DNA of 64,000 nucleotides from Clitopilus passeckerianus (taxonomy: Eukaryota > Basidiomycota > Agaricomycetes > Agaricales > Entolomataceae). A program made the translations under genes and the position numbers. Numbering within the stretch: the stretch's first letter is position 1; every line of letters begins with the position of its first letter. Positions 11,693 through 23,932 of this stretch are shown here, piece after piece. The stretch is taken from NCBI GenBank assembly GCA_944990035.1, contig CALYLX010000060.1, positions 310,001-374,000 on the forward strand, given 5' to 3'. Under the pieces are notes generated by a model. It ran no database searches. It saw nothing but the letters and a program-made list of their open reading frames with translations, and was not told where the DNA came from.

Positions 11693-12978
11693 ATGCCGAC
11701 TCAAAATCATGGGGCACTTGGCGGAACACCAATAGACTGGACCGACTCTGTTAGCGCAGTCTACTGGGCTATGTTCTTCGGCTGTTTTGGTGTGTCTATT
11801 AGGGATGAGGGCGAACGGTTAAGTACTCACTAGTCAAACCTCTGTAGGCTTTACGCTGGCGTTGGCATGCGTTTCCACATATGTTTTTCGGTTCGTCTCG
11901 AGGAATCTGCCATCTTACCACAGCTAACGAGGAGATGGGAAGGTCACGACCCCAACGGAATACTGCATCTTGGATCTTCTTCTGTGTGACGTTCTTGGTT
12001 TTGGTGTTGCTCATGGGATACCGCCTTGCGCAAGCCATATATGCGTGGCTGGACATTGGGCCAAATTATAAGTGTGCATGGAACGAAGGACAACTGGTAA
12101 AGGTACCACAGTACCAAAGGAGCTGCTGGGACCGCGACAACGAGAGAGGGGCGCGGTGGAGCCAAAGCTTAGCGGCTCTTCAAATACTTCTGGTACGATC
12201 AGCGTGTTTTTGGTATCCGCACTATCGTAGAGCTACTCAATAATTTCCGCCCGTAGACTCTCTTGAGCGACCTGGTGATAGTTTACCGGACGGTTGCATT
12301 ATGGCGCTGTACTTGGATCACGGCTCTTTTAGCCATACCATGGACGACGGCGGGTGGTAAGTTGTATATCTCTACACAGCCCAGAAACACGTCTTAAAGT
12401 TATCAATCAATCAGTGGCAGGGCTGCTCTGTGTTACGAGGTTCCAGGAAACGGTGGAGTTCTTCAATAACACTTCGAGCCTCCTTACCCCTCAATTCCAA
12501 TATTTGTTCACCGGGGCATCCCTAGGATGTAACCTAGCGGCTACTGGGCTGATAGGTATAAGACTCTGGTGCGCTCATTACTCCGTTCTAAATCCTCCGG
12601 AGCTTCAAACTCAACGAAAACAGGTTACACCGTAGATTCCTTAAGGTCGAACTGGGGATGCAACGTGCAAGGATAACAAGACCTCAGAAGATCTTGATAT
12701 TTCTGATCGAGTCTGGCTCTACCTATTGTCTGGCTCAGGTATGTTTCGTGACCGTCTTATACCAAAGATGTATTCAGATAGCCCGAGCAAAGTTGGTGTA
12801 TACGGTCTTGCTCTATGTGTCCTTCAATCAGCAGGGTGTACACGAACTTGATTATTGGCTAAATCTGGTGCAGATACTGTTCACTACGATCTCAGTGAGT
12901 GTTGCCTGGAATCTGAGCGGACAGTTTCCTTATACTGGAAATAGGGCGCATACCCCGCCCTCGTTTGCCTCCTCCTGA
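11693..12978 (+). CDS. Multi-pass membrane protein gene B (7-TM-like)
   Basis: Spliced plus-strand gene. Exon 1 (11693-~11790) contains Pro-Ile-Asp-Trp-Thr-Asp and Val-Tyr-Trp-Ala-Met-Phe-Phe-Gly-Cys-Phe. About 11930-12192 holds a strong transmembrane segment (Trp-Ile-Phe-Phe-Cys-Val-Thr) followed by Gly-Tyr-Arg-Leu-Ala-Gln and a Cys-rich loop. The next exon (~12256-12353) has Leu-Leu-Ser-Asp-Leu-Val-Ile-Val-Tyr-Arg-Thr and Leu-Trp. About 12415-12570 ends Leu-Ile-Gly-Ile-Arg-Leu-Trp. About 12668-12738 has Glu-Ser-Gly-Ser-Thr-Tyr-Cys-Leu-Ala-Gln. The last part ends at 12978. The order matches basidiomycete 7-TM proteins in which Ser-Asp ... Tyr-Arg and Arg-Leu-Trp motifs recur. Frames seem open, though the ~11850-11930 junction was not resolved. 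Ligand and role are unknown. Confidence 0.65.
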
Positions 12979-12979
12979 A

Positions 12980-14725
12980 TCTTCAAGTGATATTCCCCGA
13001 CGAACAGAAGAACAGTATTCTTAGTACAATTCATTCATAATATTCATAGATGTAACGAAGGATCAATAACAGAATGGAATAAACGTAATGCGGCGGCGTT
13101 CGTGTCCTATGTTTGAGGGGAGGAAGAATCTCTGTGTATACTCTCCTCCATCCTTACCGTCTCCCCGTACAACTTGTTGGGGGCCGGCGGGTCATGACTG
13201 TCCGAGGCAAGATGAGACAATGGAGGCAGATATCCGTCAAAGGTGTAGCGCGTTGGAATTAGTTGTGTCTGTAGATAGAGTGCCAACGGAATACAGACCT
13301 GCCATCCTTCCCAAAATGCCATTCACTAAGTCTCAGAACGACCCCCCAGCATGAGAGGTCCAGAATCTAGCCGATGCTCGGTGGCAGCTGGCCCGAAAAA
13401 TTGATTATGAGCCGGGAGAACCGGAGTTCGAAGGAAATGAACGCACGTATAATCCCAAGTGCCTCCTCTCCGAGTCGCTAAGCTTCCGTAAATGAATCCC
13501 CACAAAAGCGGAAGTATTTTCTCACCGAGGAATGGCTCCAAGCATGTATTGTGCCTACGACGACTTGACGAGGGCCTATACACGAATAGTAGCAGTCATT
13601 TTCAAACCGGCGAGCTAGTAGACCACAGATGACGAAGCATATTATCAAATTCAGTCAAGCCCTTGAGGTAAATGCTACAAAAGGTCAGCGCTCAGCCCAA
13701 TTCACTTCATTATGCAGGGTGTCAGATTTGGGAATTAGAGTGTTTGCCAGGGAGGAGGTGTAGATGTCACAGAAAACGACCACGAGCGCTATTGCAGATC
13801 TACGAATGTGATCTATGAGTCTAACGAGGCTGTAGACTCAATTAGCAATGCAATCTTCAGGAGAAAAACATTATAGGCGGCCACCACGTACCAAGAGTAT
13901 AAGGACACGTAATATATATTGCTCCTCTAGTCACCCGCCTTCTCCAGAGGAGTCTGGGCCTCCGTCTGGTAGTACGCGTGGGTACTGTGAACGAGCTGGG
14001 ATAAACCTCAGGCCATGGTGTGGAATCCTGAAAACGATACGTACATACCTAATTCTTGCCAGGTAGAACGTGAATCGTCAATCTTCAAAGGCGCGCGTTC
14101 CACGAGTATAAGGTGTATGTTGCCGACCTCTCCCAACGGAAAGCCATTCTATGCAGCTATGTGCTCCCAGGCGGATATCCCAAAGGCGGAGTCAACGGTT
14201 CAACTTGGGTGTCGCCTTTGTCTCACGAAGAGCAAAGAATGGGTTGTTGAGCCAGAGCATCGGACTGAGAAAACGTTAGCGACCAGTTATACAGTAGATT
14301 TCGTGATAATGCATAGCCCGTTATCGCATAATCTTGATAACGCATTGGACGAGCGCAATCCCCAACTCGGGACGCGCTAAGTGTCGCATACCGCATAATT
14401 CATCGGCCATGACTGACCGATATGCAGTATGAGATGCCCTTTGAGAGCAGTGGGAACCGAATTTCTGACATATCTTCAACCTTTATTTGCATTGTAATAA
14501 CAAATGTTGAGGCCTGAGTCCTGAATTTGCCCCAAAAGAATATTTCAGCACCACTTTTAAGCTGTACTTTTCGCTTCGAATGGTTTTGGGGCCGTGTAAA
14601 GAGAATATGCATTGGTAATTCACTGCAAAATACAAATTTCCGTTCCGAGAACCGTAGGGAGGCAGCCATAGAAGAGAATGCATAAAAGCGGGCTACGTTT
14701 TTGAGCGAAGAACAGATACCGTCGT
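12980..14725. other. Intergenic, no supported gene
   Basis: Several ORFs of 60-120 codons on both strands lack any recognised domain. I found no clear terminal inverted repeats here for the neighbouring pogo-like transposase, so its left boundary is unknown. Confidence 0.4.
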
Positions 14726-14729
14726 CAGA

Positions 14730-16905
14730 ATGGTTCTTACCAAGCGTAAGGTTGCCTCCAAGCCCACCAAGCCGTTCTCTCGTCCCAAGGTCTATGCTCC
14801 CGCAAAAAGGCCTCCGATGCCAAGACGTCTGCTAAGCCTCTGCAGACGAATCATCGCAATAACCTCACTCTTGGAGACTGGTTGCTCGTCTTTGATTACG
14901 TCGATAAACATCCTTCCGATTCCCAGCTTCAGGTCGTCAAACACTTCGCAACTCGAGCAGATGGTGTTCTCACCTTCACTCAATCTGCTCTGTCTCGGAA
15001 ACTGCAACAGCGTCCAGAGGTGGAAGGACGCATCACCCACACTTCCAACGCGCTGTCATTGAAGCGCCCGCGTGCCGTCGTCCGTCCTGATGTGGAGGAA
15101 GCGCTGGTGTTATGGGTCCGGCATATGGAGGAGAAGCGAGAGGTTGTGAACGGACCGATGCTTGCTGCTAAGCGAGTGATCTTCGAAGAGAGGATGAACG
15201 TGCCGAAGGAGGAGAGGCTTTCGGGAGGAGCGTGGGTGCCTTCGTTCTGTAAGGCGTATGGTCTGAAGGAGTGGAGAGCACATGGAGAGGCAGGATCCGT
15301 TGACCTGGAGGCTGTTGCGATTGAGAAAATTCGTGTTGCAGGAATCCTGGCGGGGTTTCAGAAGAAGGACATGATTAATTTTGACGAGACAAGTCTATTT
15401 CCATTGTGAGTATTCTGTGCGATTGCCGCAAAGTCTTTCTAACTGACCAATGTTGTTCCAGTGCTCCTCCGGACCGTGGACTGGCCACCAAGCAGATGAG
15501 CGGCAAGAAGAAGGACAAGTTTCGCATCACACTCGGTGTTTGCTGCAACGCCGACGGCAGCGAAAGTTCCCACTAATCTACATTGGCAAATATGCGAAGC
15601 CTCGATGCTTCAACAAGAAGACACCAGGTGATTATGGCTTCTACTACCGTAACAATAAGAAAGCTTGGATGAACAGAGACCTCTTTGAAGAGTGAGTAAT
15701 TCTGGTTCGTTCATTGTTCACTTCTAATAAGTTCGATACAGGTGGTTAAAACATATGGACATGGAGATGATTCGACAGAAGCGCTACGTAGTCCTGTGGC
15801 TCGATAACTTCTCTGGTCATTACGTATCCTATGAGCCCCGCAATATCCTTGTCCAGTTCTTCGAGCCTAACCTCACGTCCATGGTGCAACCATGTGATGC
15901 AGGTATCATCCGCTGCATCAAGGCCCACTACCGCCGAAGCTTCTGTATTCGCGCCATTGGTCTTGATGAAGCTGGGGAAGTTGACATCTACAAGATTAAC
16001 CTTCTTGAGGCGATGTTGATGGTGCAGGAAGCCTGGAAGATGGTCAGTTCGAAAGCATTGCACATTGCTGGGAACACACCGGAATTCTCCCAGCACATCC
16101 CACTCCTCCTTCCAGCACCCGCTTGCCCATCGCCCCTCCCTCCACTACCCCTGCTGTATCCTCGATGGAGTCCCAAGCATGGGCTGTCATCGATGAGTTC
16201 ATCTCGACAGATTTGACTCTGCCCCAAGTGGAGAACATGCTCCAATCCATCTTCGGCCAAGGTTATCGCGATAGCGACTGGCGCCCAGCCATGAATGCTG
16301 TTCTGAATGCTGAAGGGAATGTTCTTGAGGCTGTCGCAGCTGTGGAAACTCTGAAGGCGGCTCACGGTTCACATGCCATTGCTATCCAGGCTCCTATCCC
16401 TACCCATTCTCCTGCCTGTATACCCACCAACGCCACTTCCTCCGCAGTACCAAAAGGTCCTCCTGCATCTCTTATACAGGTTGAAGGTGACCTTCTTCAG
16501 TCGGTGGCCGAGCTGAAGAGGCGGAGGCGAGTCTTTGGACCTGACCTATCCCTTGAAGAGATCCTGGATCCTGTTGAGGAAACCGAGATTGGCGAGTCCC
16601 CTTATGCTTTCGAGGGTGGAGATGGTGAGATAGTTGCGGCAGCACGGTATTTGCAGGCTGTTAAGCAAGGGGAGATTGTAGAAATCGAGTCAGATGAGGA
16701 GGACGAGGAGGAAGGGCGGCCTCACAGGTCTACGACCGATGTTCTGGACCTCTGCCGCGAGATGGAGGGGTTAAGTATGGAGTATGGAGAGGATGCTGAG
16801 GGTCTTGAACTTGCTCGCCATCTGCGACGTTTCCGTGTCTGTGTTCGTCGTGAGCATGTGAAGACCGCGAAGCAGCAAACCATCGACAAATTCTTCGCCT
16901 CCTAA
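14730..16905 (+). pseudogene. Pogo/Tigger-like DDE transposase, degenerate
   Basis: Cut-and-paste transposase of the Tc1/mariner superfamily, pogo branch. Visible parts: a basic N-terminus; a CENP-B/Tc5-type helix-turn-helix (about 15065-15290, with Leu-Trp-Val and a Trp-Val-Pro-Ser-Phe-Cys motif); the catalytic triad in context as Asn-Phe-Asp-Glu-Thr (15378), Trp-Leu-Asp-Asn (15800) and Gln-Pro-Cys-Asp-Ala-Gly (15890); an acidic patch (~16690); and a C-terminal Gln-Gln-Thr-Ile-Asp-Lys-Phe-Phe, which fits a PCNA-interacting (PIP) box. Introns at 15406-15461 and 15692-15741 are GT-AG. The frame shifts three times: in the A-run 14803-14807, in the A-run near 15563-15565, and near 16048-16051. 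Each is consistent with one missing base, meaning decay, or sequencing error in homopolymers. TIRs not identified. Confidence 0.8.
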
Positions 16906-16909
16906 AGTA

Positions 16910-17740
16910 GCGCTTACTAATTGCTACGGTCACATGTCACATTTATCTCTAATGCATAAACCTGATATCGCATTGGGACGCCATGGGTCCCGACGTTATT
17001 CCGTATCAGCAAGTCTACTGTAGAGTCAGAAGGAAAAGGGTCGTACGAGAGAACACTCGGCATCGGATTCAGAAACAAAGTAGTTTGACTCTGAGCGGGT
17101 CGAGAGGGTGTAGAAAAAGGCCTCAGTCGCGGATCCCGAAGCGCATCCAGAGCGTGATTCCAACTGAGGTAGTATAATCTGGAACCGAATGCACTAATGA
17201 ACCCAGAGAAAAAGGTATCATTGACGACAACTTGTACCGAGAGTATGGATCTCCAATGCTCTACTGTGCTTGCCTATCATCTTCTGTAACGACATCCGAG
17301 CGTACTTTGGGCATATTACTCCAAGATGTACGTGCGATCCTGAGGAAAGAATAGGTCATGGAGATGGAATCCCGTGAAAGAATGCGTACTTACCCAGATT
17401 CGAGCATATCGCCACCTCTTCCTCCTCCACTGAAAGCGCGCCCTCCAAGCAGTAGGACTATCACGCCTTACGTTCGTGGGGTTTGGAGTTCAAATACCCG
17501 AGCGTATTTTGAGTGGGAGGGCAACACGTGGTTGGTGGTCGTTTTTGGGTCGCGAAGGGTCGAGCCACAATGTTTAAAGCGTTCCTGGAGGTATGGTCGC
17601 CAACGGCCAACGTGTCGTTAAGTCTGCTCGCCCAAATGTATGACATATGAAGTCAGATGGAATGTGTAGAGTGCGTGAACGAATCTGTTGAGGCAAAGGA
17701 CCATGACCGAACCACACCGCGCAGGAGGAGAGAAGAGCTA
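16910..17740. other. No supported gene; possible degenerate F-type unit
   Basis: This lies left of module copy 3 where, by analogy with copies 6 and 7, a minus-strand unit of family F would be expected. I see only short frames and no clear match. Confidence 0.3.
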
Positions 17741-17744
17741 AGCC

Positions 17745-17857
17745 GGTGGCTATGCGATCTTTCCTCATTTGGCCGATCTGGAGATAAGATTGATAGCAAA
17801 TCGATCTTATCTTTCCCTCCATCCTTTTCGGGGAGTTGATGTCAACACGCGTCAACA
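17745..17857 (+). repeat. GATA-palindrome module, copy 3
   Basis: Full-length copy: GGTGGCTATG, CTCATTTGG, GAGATAAGATTGAT, AATCGATCTTATCT, then the TTTTCGGGGAGTTGATG tail and CACGCGTCAAC. The inverted AGATAAGAT/ATCTTATCT pair forms a perfect 9-bp palindrome arm. Confidence 0.75.
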
Positions 17858-17859
17858 AC

Positions 17860-19060
17860 TCTCTTCTCGTCTCGTTTCGTCTCGTTCCTTCTTTCCCAGC
17901 TTGCGAATTGGCCTCGTCCTCCTCCACCCTCTTGGAAGATTGGCAGTGTTGGAGTGAGAGGTAATTCTTGAGGGCGATCACCCTCCCCTGTACGTCTGAG
18001 AGATTTCCTTCACACGCTCAGTGCCACCCCGCTAAACCCTCCTTAGCCGCACTTGAGCTTGAAAGCGGGCCGTTCGACCATATAGTGGGCAAGAGGATGA
18101 GCGCGCTGCCGTAGGCGAAGACGTACTCCGGATAGGCTGAGGGGCGCCGTGGTATGTGCACTCCGCTGTGTTCAATGACCTGCGGTTCACTAGCATCAGC
18201 CCATCCTTTTCTGCGACGAGGCGAAAACGACAGGGACAACTGTGGCCGTATAACGATCCTGATGGAGTATTCGTATCAGCCTCCCCTGGTACGTCGATTC
18301 TTACACTGGTTGAACCGAGCTGACACTCACCTCCTTGCAGGGGTTAGGAAAACCGTCCGGTCTACGAACTTTTTCGTGTCTTTCCAGGGCGATTCGTCAA
18401 TCTATTCACGAATCTTTCCCTATCGTTCTTGGGCTCTGAACCATGATGGTTTTGTTTCCGAACTTGTAGTGCAATTGGTGTCGATTCTCCGAAACTACAT
18501 ACCCTCCTGTCGTACGTTATTCGTCTAAATCTTCTGCGATCTCGTTCTAACTGCTGCTCTTCAGTCGCTCGCATTTTCTCGTCCACCACGTAGATGGGGC
18601 GGTACTCGGCGTGCCCTCTTCCTCCTGTACGATTTTGCCACTGTTCTCATTGGTCCCTTCCAACTGACACAATTCTCCGATCTCGTCATAGTTAACATCC
18701 CATTCATCCAGTTCAGTGTGATTTCAAGGTCCAAATTCTCTCGTAACATAGCAAATCGACCCCGTCGACCTTGAAGATTTAGAGTCATCAGGATGATCTA
18801 GAGGAGGTCATGTTTGTAGAGATGATAGACCATACCGAAGGGTTCTTGTAGTGGTACGTGTTACTTCAGGCGGTGTTCGAGGACATGGAGTTGACACTTT
18901 TTTTCAGCACCATCCTCTGTCCTCTTTATTCCTCGGTCTTTTCCTACGTCTGTTGACCTTCAGGCGAATCACGATCCCTTCGACTCTGTATTTGTTGGGA
19001 TTTGGCCCAGCCCAGAGGCACGTTCTCACACAGGCAGGCTGTCTGTTTTAGAATCATCGC
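17860..19060 (+). repeat. Degenerate duplicated unit E, copy 1
   Basis: Plus-oriented, gene-like unit right of module 3. It has intron-like signals: GTACGTCG at about 18290 to a TTGCAG acceptor at about 18340, followed by GGGTTAGG. Similar junctions recur at 22318-22364 and 49244-49320. The product is unknown and frames are broken. It is called a repeat family because of the matching junctions and position. Confidence 0.4.
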
Positions 19061-19317
19061 CCGTCACTCGTCACCTGGTGGATCTATTTTGGAAGGCGGT
19101 TCAAGAGGTGGAGGCGTAGTACTTTGTGTCCTTACTTCTCCGTATGGTCTTTTATTTTATAATAAAGCCCTTTTCTCAGGAGTGCGCCGTAACGCCGTAG
19201 GCTGGCATTGGAACGCAAAGACCATGGGCCCATGAAATGGGGTCAAAAGACTCGCGAGCGAACTGATAATTACATGGCATGCGGGAGCTATGTAGACTTC
19301 TAATCTGTGTTAACGAC

Positions 19318-19631
19318 TTATTGCGTACAGACGTTAAGTATGTAGCGACCATCGGCACAGGTGCATCTTTCAAATGCGAGAAGAATTGGAGAAATTAAAG
19401 CGTCAATCATGAGTGACTTATGTTCAGATGGGTTAAAACATACTTGTGTGTCGTATAGTCACATGTACCTGGGCTGGCGTTCAAGTACCTGCAGTCCGAT
19501 TCACACAAGGCTTGAGGCGGAATATAAACTCTTTTTGCAACTACGGCGGGTCCCTCGATGGGGTTGAGTCCCGGAGCAGCAGAGGCGATCGAAAGGAGGG
19601 TTGCAGCGAGGGTGATAGCGAACAACTTCAT
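19318..19631 (-). CDS. Small secreted cysteine-rich protein precursor (SSP, 6-Cys class)
   Basis: Exons 19444-19631 and 19318-19366 (minus) encode 78 aa. The intron begins GTATGT and ends GAAAG, phase 2. The signal peptide is MKLFAITLAATLLSIASA, with Lys-Arg at residues 33-34. The mature part has Cys-x3-Cys, a Cys-Asp-Tyr-Thr-Thr-His segment, Cys-Thr-Cys-Ala-Asp-Gly from exon 2, and a final Cys-Thr-Gln: six cysteines. TATAAAAG (reverse of 19717-19724) lies about 86 bp upstream. Closest in class to the genes at 44083, 46929 and 50653. Function unknown. Confidence 0.85.
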
Positions 19632-19739
19632 GTTTACTGGCAGACTCGAAAGAACTGGTTTAGTCTGAGTAAAGGCTGGGATTGTTTGTTGGCAGTTCGT
19701 CTACAATTTACGGGCCTTTTATACCTTAGGATGATCTAG

Positions 19740-22150
19740 AAAGAGTATCCAGACAACAGATGGAGGTCGGGTGCGATTCTCCACTTCTTGTCCAGGGTAT
19801 CTGACCAACACCGAGTCCGTGGTATGCCCGGAATCCCGATATCAGGTAGTGTCAGTAAGTTTTCATGGATATGATGCAGAGGTGCCGTGATGCGGCGGAT
19901 CGCACAAGGGTGTATTATATTAAAGACTAAGTACATGATATTTAATGGGTAATAATTTCGTATCTCGTGGTGTGTATCAGGTAAATAATCGAACTAAGTT
20001 TCTTCTGTAAAAGAGATCAGGTAGAGTTTATAGCTTGGGGAAATAAAGAACGTAACCAATTCCGGATTCTCGTCTCAACATCAACTGAGCTGGTGGCTTC
20101 CTCTCCGAGATCCTAACATTGTATCCATGGGGGAAAACTGAGAACGGTATCTTCCCAGAGGTCATTGCAGGAACGGACTCCGGACGCCTGTGAGTAAGAG
20201 ACCCCAGGTCTTGAATGAACTTTTGAGCGGCGAGAGTAAGATTCAAGAAGCTGGATGAAGATGTATTCTCTTTGGCCTATGATAGCACAAGAAGAATACC
20301 GATTTCGATGAACTTCAGTATCAATTAAAGCCGGGGTCGGGTCGACCCCTTCTACTAGCCCGGGCATGTACCACGCGGAATCCTTGATCGAACGTTTCTT
20401 GAAGAATTTGTCGCGTGGACAGCTGAGGAAAACTCAGAAGGCGACGGGTGGAGCGAGATATTACGCCGATACCGGACGGGATCCTTTCGCCGACTGATTC
20501 GAGATTCGACTCCGTGTCAAGGCACTTGAGCGGATATCAATCAGATACGGAAGTGTGGGAGAGGCACGGGAAGGGTACCCATACGAGTATTCATGGTGCG
20601 TGCCTAGAATATCGGAAGATGAGTTCAAGAGCCAGCTGAGACGTACGAGAAACCCGTACCCAAACCTAGTAGAGGTTGAGCCAACGCGTGTTTGAATCGG
20701 TCCCGACGGGCCCTGTTTAGCAATAAGCTAGTACTGACCATCACCCAAATCCAGTCGCCTCCGGGGAAGGCTTCCAGGCGGTGCGAAGGGAGCAGGATGA
20801 TGTTGAGAGTTCTGAGAGGTCCGAAAGGTCCGACGTTGGCTAGGTACGAGGGAGAAAGCGAAAAGGAAGAGCTATTTAGGCAGCCCAGCGATTACGAAAA
20901 TTGTTGACTGTTGACGTAATTCAGTACAGCGCCATGCGATGTGGCCCCCACCTCGGAATATGAGTTAGTAAATAGCCAGCAGTAATTTACGGGCGAATAA
21001 GCACCCAAATCTGGCCCTATGATTTATCGTTGTAAGAAACTCACCTAGAGTCCGTAAAACAACCTCTTCCCGGCCCACCGGGACCCCAGGGCGTAACTGA
21101 GGTCGTAAAATTCATTCAAAACCTAGTGTCCTCCACGCTTATGATATGTGGTGGAAGGTACGACTAGGTCACAATCCTGACGAGTCGAGCGTCCTGGGCG
21201 TTGTGCAGAAGAGATTAGACACCCTGTTCACCTCATGAGAACTCCGGAAGGATACGTACCGAATTCCCGATTCTCTTCCTGAGTTTGATCCACCAAGTCG
21301 ACGCACCACGATATCTCACCACAGTCGGGAGCAGTCTTCTAATCAACCCGGATACGCATAGCACACGAAAGCCACCCTTGAGGGAAGTATTAGGAAACTG
21401 GCGGCGTGATACATCACCCCAAGAGCTCACCTGTCCGCCGCTGCATCTCGATGTTTACAACGTTCGTTCAAGGAATTTTGACGCCATTCATACTGGGATA
21501 TGAGCGGTGAGAGGGATAAAGGGGCTCGGCTTCCGACAGATAACGTGCCATGGACGTGCTGTGGACGAGATTACCGATGAGGACCGTCTTGAGGCTACGA
21601 GAACTCTGGAAGAATACGTACCTGATCCTGGTTTCGGTCGACATCATCATCAACGTCAGCCGCCTCCTAATCGTCTGCTTAATTCCACATGCTTTCAAGC
21701 CATATTTGACCGCCTCGCGCAGAAATCCTCGCACGGACAGCCGAGAAGGAGTCAAAGCTTGAAGGTCGGATGAGAGTGCATGGTCAACTTGCGAAGAACG
21801 GCAACAGATATTCAAGCTGTGCCCAGCGAGTCGGGAGATGAGCGCCCTGGTTCTCCGTTGGTGCTTCGCAGGCGAGGTGCAGCGCCCACGTCCTGCCCGA
21901 AGAAGACGTGAGGTATTCGTGGTGGAGAAATGACATGGCCCAGGTCGTGAATTCGGAAGAGTGGCCTTGTTGATGTGCTGTCAGGCAGGTCAGGCGTGTA
22001 AAGATACAAGAAATCGAAGGCTACGTACCCAATTCCCGCCTCAACTTGCTTCGAATCCTAATCGTCGACCCTCTGCAAGCTTAGCCCCAACAGACCCTCT
22101 CCAGCGCCTCTTCTCATCTTATGTCTTTACTCCTCTTCTTCGACATGAGC
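19740..22150 (-). repeat. Degenerate duplicated units F (minus), copies near 20.0-22.1 kb
   Basis: Several minus-strand exon-like pieces recur. One encodes Arg-Arg-Glu-Ser-Gly-Ile-Gly just before a splice-like GGTACGTATCC (20050, 21240, 21610, 22020; also 24975, 44820, 47710 and 51950). Another reads Asp-Thr-x-Ser-Asn-x-Glu-Ser-Val then Gly-Ile-Gly-Val-Ile (20460-20520; also 51490-51545). I could not assemble an intact gene or recognise a domain. They look like decayed members of one unknown family. Confidence 0.4.
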
Positions 22151-22530
22151 GGACATGATGTTGGCGAGGTATGCGCGCCCTTTGGAGGAAACTTATGGGA
22201 AACCCGACATTGCGGGTTCTCAACTGGCCATGCATTCTCCCGGATACAGGTAATTTACAGCTGGCGAAGTATGGTGTGAGATTCTTTGGTGGGACGGCAC
22301 GTCTTTTCAGTGTACGTCTTCATTTCCCCGAAATCTGACCTCCGCTAACTTCATCTTCGTAGGTTAGCGTCCCATATTCTCGACCTCATGCCGACTTACC
22401 GTCGTGGCCACCCTATCCGCCTGCATGCTTCGCCTACGTGGTTAAGCCACTCCTTGATGGTACTCCGACGTTTCCCGTACCATAGTCCTTCCGAATTTCG
22501 TCTAGCCGACGAAGAATCCCAATATACCAT
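22150..22530 (+). repeat. Degenerate duplicated unit E, copy 2 (5' part)
   Basis: It shows the same junction as other E units: GTACGTCTTC at about 22312 and TCGTAG|GTTAGCGTCCC at about 22363, compare GCAG|GTTAGGATCCC at 49320. It is interrupted on the right by the MITE-like repeat. A later E-type segment appears at about 23385-23480. Confidence 0.4.
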
Positions 22531-22534
22531 TAGC

Positions 22535-23061
22535 CACGTTCAAAGTTCTCATTTTGGTCCCATTTTGACCCCATTCTGGGTTCCATTCAGGTTCCATTCA
22601 GGGTCCCATTCTGTTCAGAATGCGAAGTTGAATGGGATCACAATAAAATCCGAAAATGGTCATTTTCGTCTGAAGTAGGGGGCTCCTACTGCCCCAAAAT
22701 GGCCATTTTAGGATTTCATTCGAGTTTTCATTTTCGGCATGGCTGTGCTAAAGATTGATTGTATCATGAGTGTTTTGAATGTCCGAAGTGTGAATTTGAG
22801 TTGATTGGTAATAGAAACGATAGCCGTTGTCGGGAGGCGAAGTTTTAGACCTGCCGCGTGCTCAGAATGGAAGAACTGCGTTATCCCATTCTGGTCCCAT
22901 TATAGCGTTTTTCCCGTCCGGGGGTTTCAAAGTTTACCATTTTGACTCCATTTAGAAATTCATTCTCACATCCATTCTCGCAAATTTAGAGCCAAATCTG
23001 CGAGAATGGGACCATAATGGGATCGATAATGAGATCTAGAATGGGAAACTTTGAAAGACCC
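22535..23061. mobile_element. MITE-like composite repeat with palindromic 141-bp unit
   Basis: The left end (TTCAAAGTTCTCATTTTGG) and the reverse complement of the right end (TTTCAAAGTTTCCCATTCTAG) match, giving terminal inverted repeats. The right part (22921-23061) is itself nearly palindromic, with a central hairpin pairing CATTCTCGCAAATTT with AAATCTGCGAGAATG. Many copies of CCCATTCTG and its reverse complement fill the element. There is no coding capacity, as expected for a non-autonomous element. Confidence 0.6.
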
Positions 23062-23384
23062 TATTGTTCGCTCCGTTCAACCCGATGTTCTACGGCCTGG
23101 GACCTAGACTTATCTTATCTCCAGCTCGTTCATAACTGCGAAGAAGATTGTGCGAAGGCAATAGTGTAGGGAAGGTCGTGTTTCATGTGGACTTTTTTGT
23201 GCCAAGGTGCTCAGCACGCTCATCCTATCCACCATCTAGCCCTCCTCTCTTTATAGCGGCCTTCTATTCCGTCCAGGCCACGGCGGAATTCATCATTAAG
23301 TCATAACTGACAGGAAACCCTCGCGTATCGGCCTTGCTAACCCGACGGAGAACGTCGAATTCTCAACCTCTCAATCTATGGGAA

Positions 23385-23640
23385 TATCAAGGCACCCTGA
23401 GGTCCTGGATAGTACGTCTCCTTCGCGGCCCCACCGATATAGGACTAACGAGACATTTTCAGCGTCATCGTCAGCGTTACCACCCTATCCACATGACTAC
23501 TTCCTCTGTCTAGTACGTTTGGGCCCTTGCAACGGTTTTCCCCACTGACTGTCGATTCTATCCGGCCCCGTTGTGGTTTCCCGACTCTGGCTACCAACAC
23601 CCACCGGCGACTATGACTAGGTTGGTGGCGTACCTACAAG
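23385..23640 (+). repeat. Unit E, copy 2 (3' part)
   Basis: GGAATATCAAGGCACCCTGA and the following GTACGT ... TTTTCAG junction match 56930-57015, where the peptide reads Gly-Ile-Ser-Arg-His-x-Glu-Val-Leu. The conserved reading on both copies argues for former coding function. Product unknown. Confidence 0.45.
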
Positions 23641-23932
23641 GAAGGCTTAGGCTTCATCTTGGCTCCCTCGACGAAGGGGCACATACAGTCGGGGAGCATG
23701 ATAGAAGCGGAGATGATATTGGTTCTTGTTCTGAACCAATACACCTTATTTGTTTCACTTACGTGTCCAATAATTATCTCATTCGAATCAGTAGGGTCTT
23801 GGATTGGCCCCGATACCAGTATGCATGATCAATGCAATGAGGATTGAAACACTCGCCTCGTCAATTGATACCACATTCGCAGCCTACTAGTACGCATCTA
23901 AAAGACTATAATCTATCCTTGACCGACTGAGT

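Noticed and set aside
5633..12978. Membrane genes as STE3-type pheromone receptors of a mating-type locus
   Set aside because: Motifs (Ser-Asp...Tyr-Arg, Arg-Leu-Trp) fit the general basidiomycete 7-TM family better, and the linked peptides are Cys-rich with Lys-Arg sites, not short CAAX-ending precursors.
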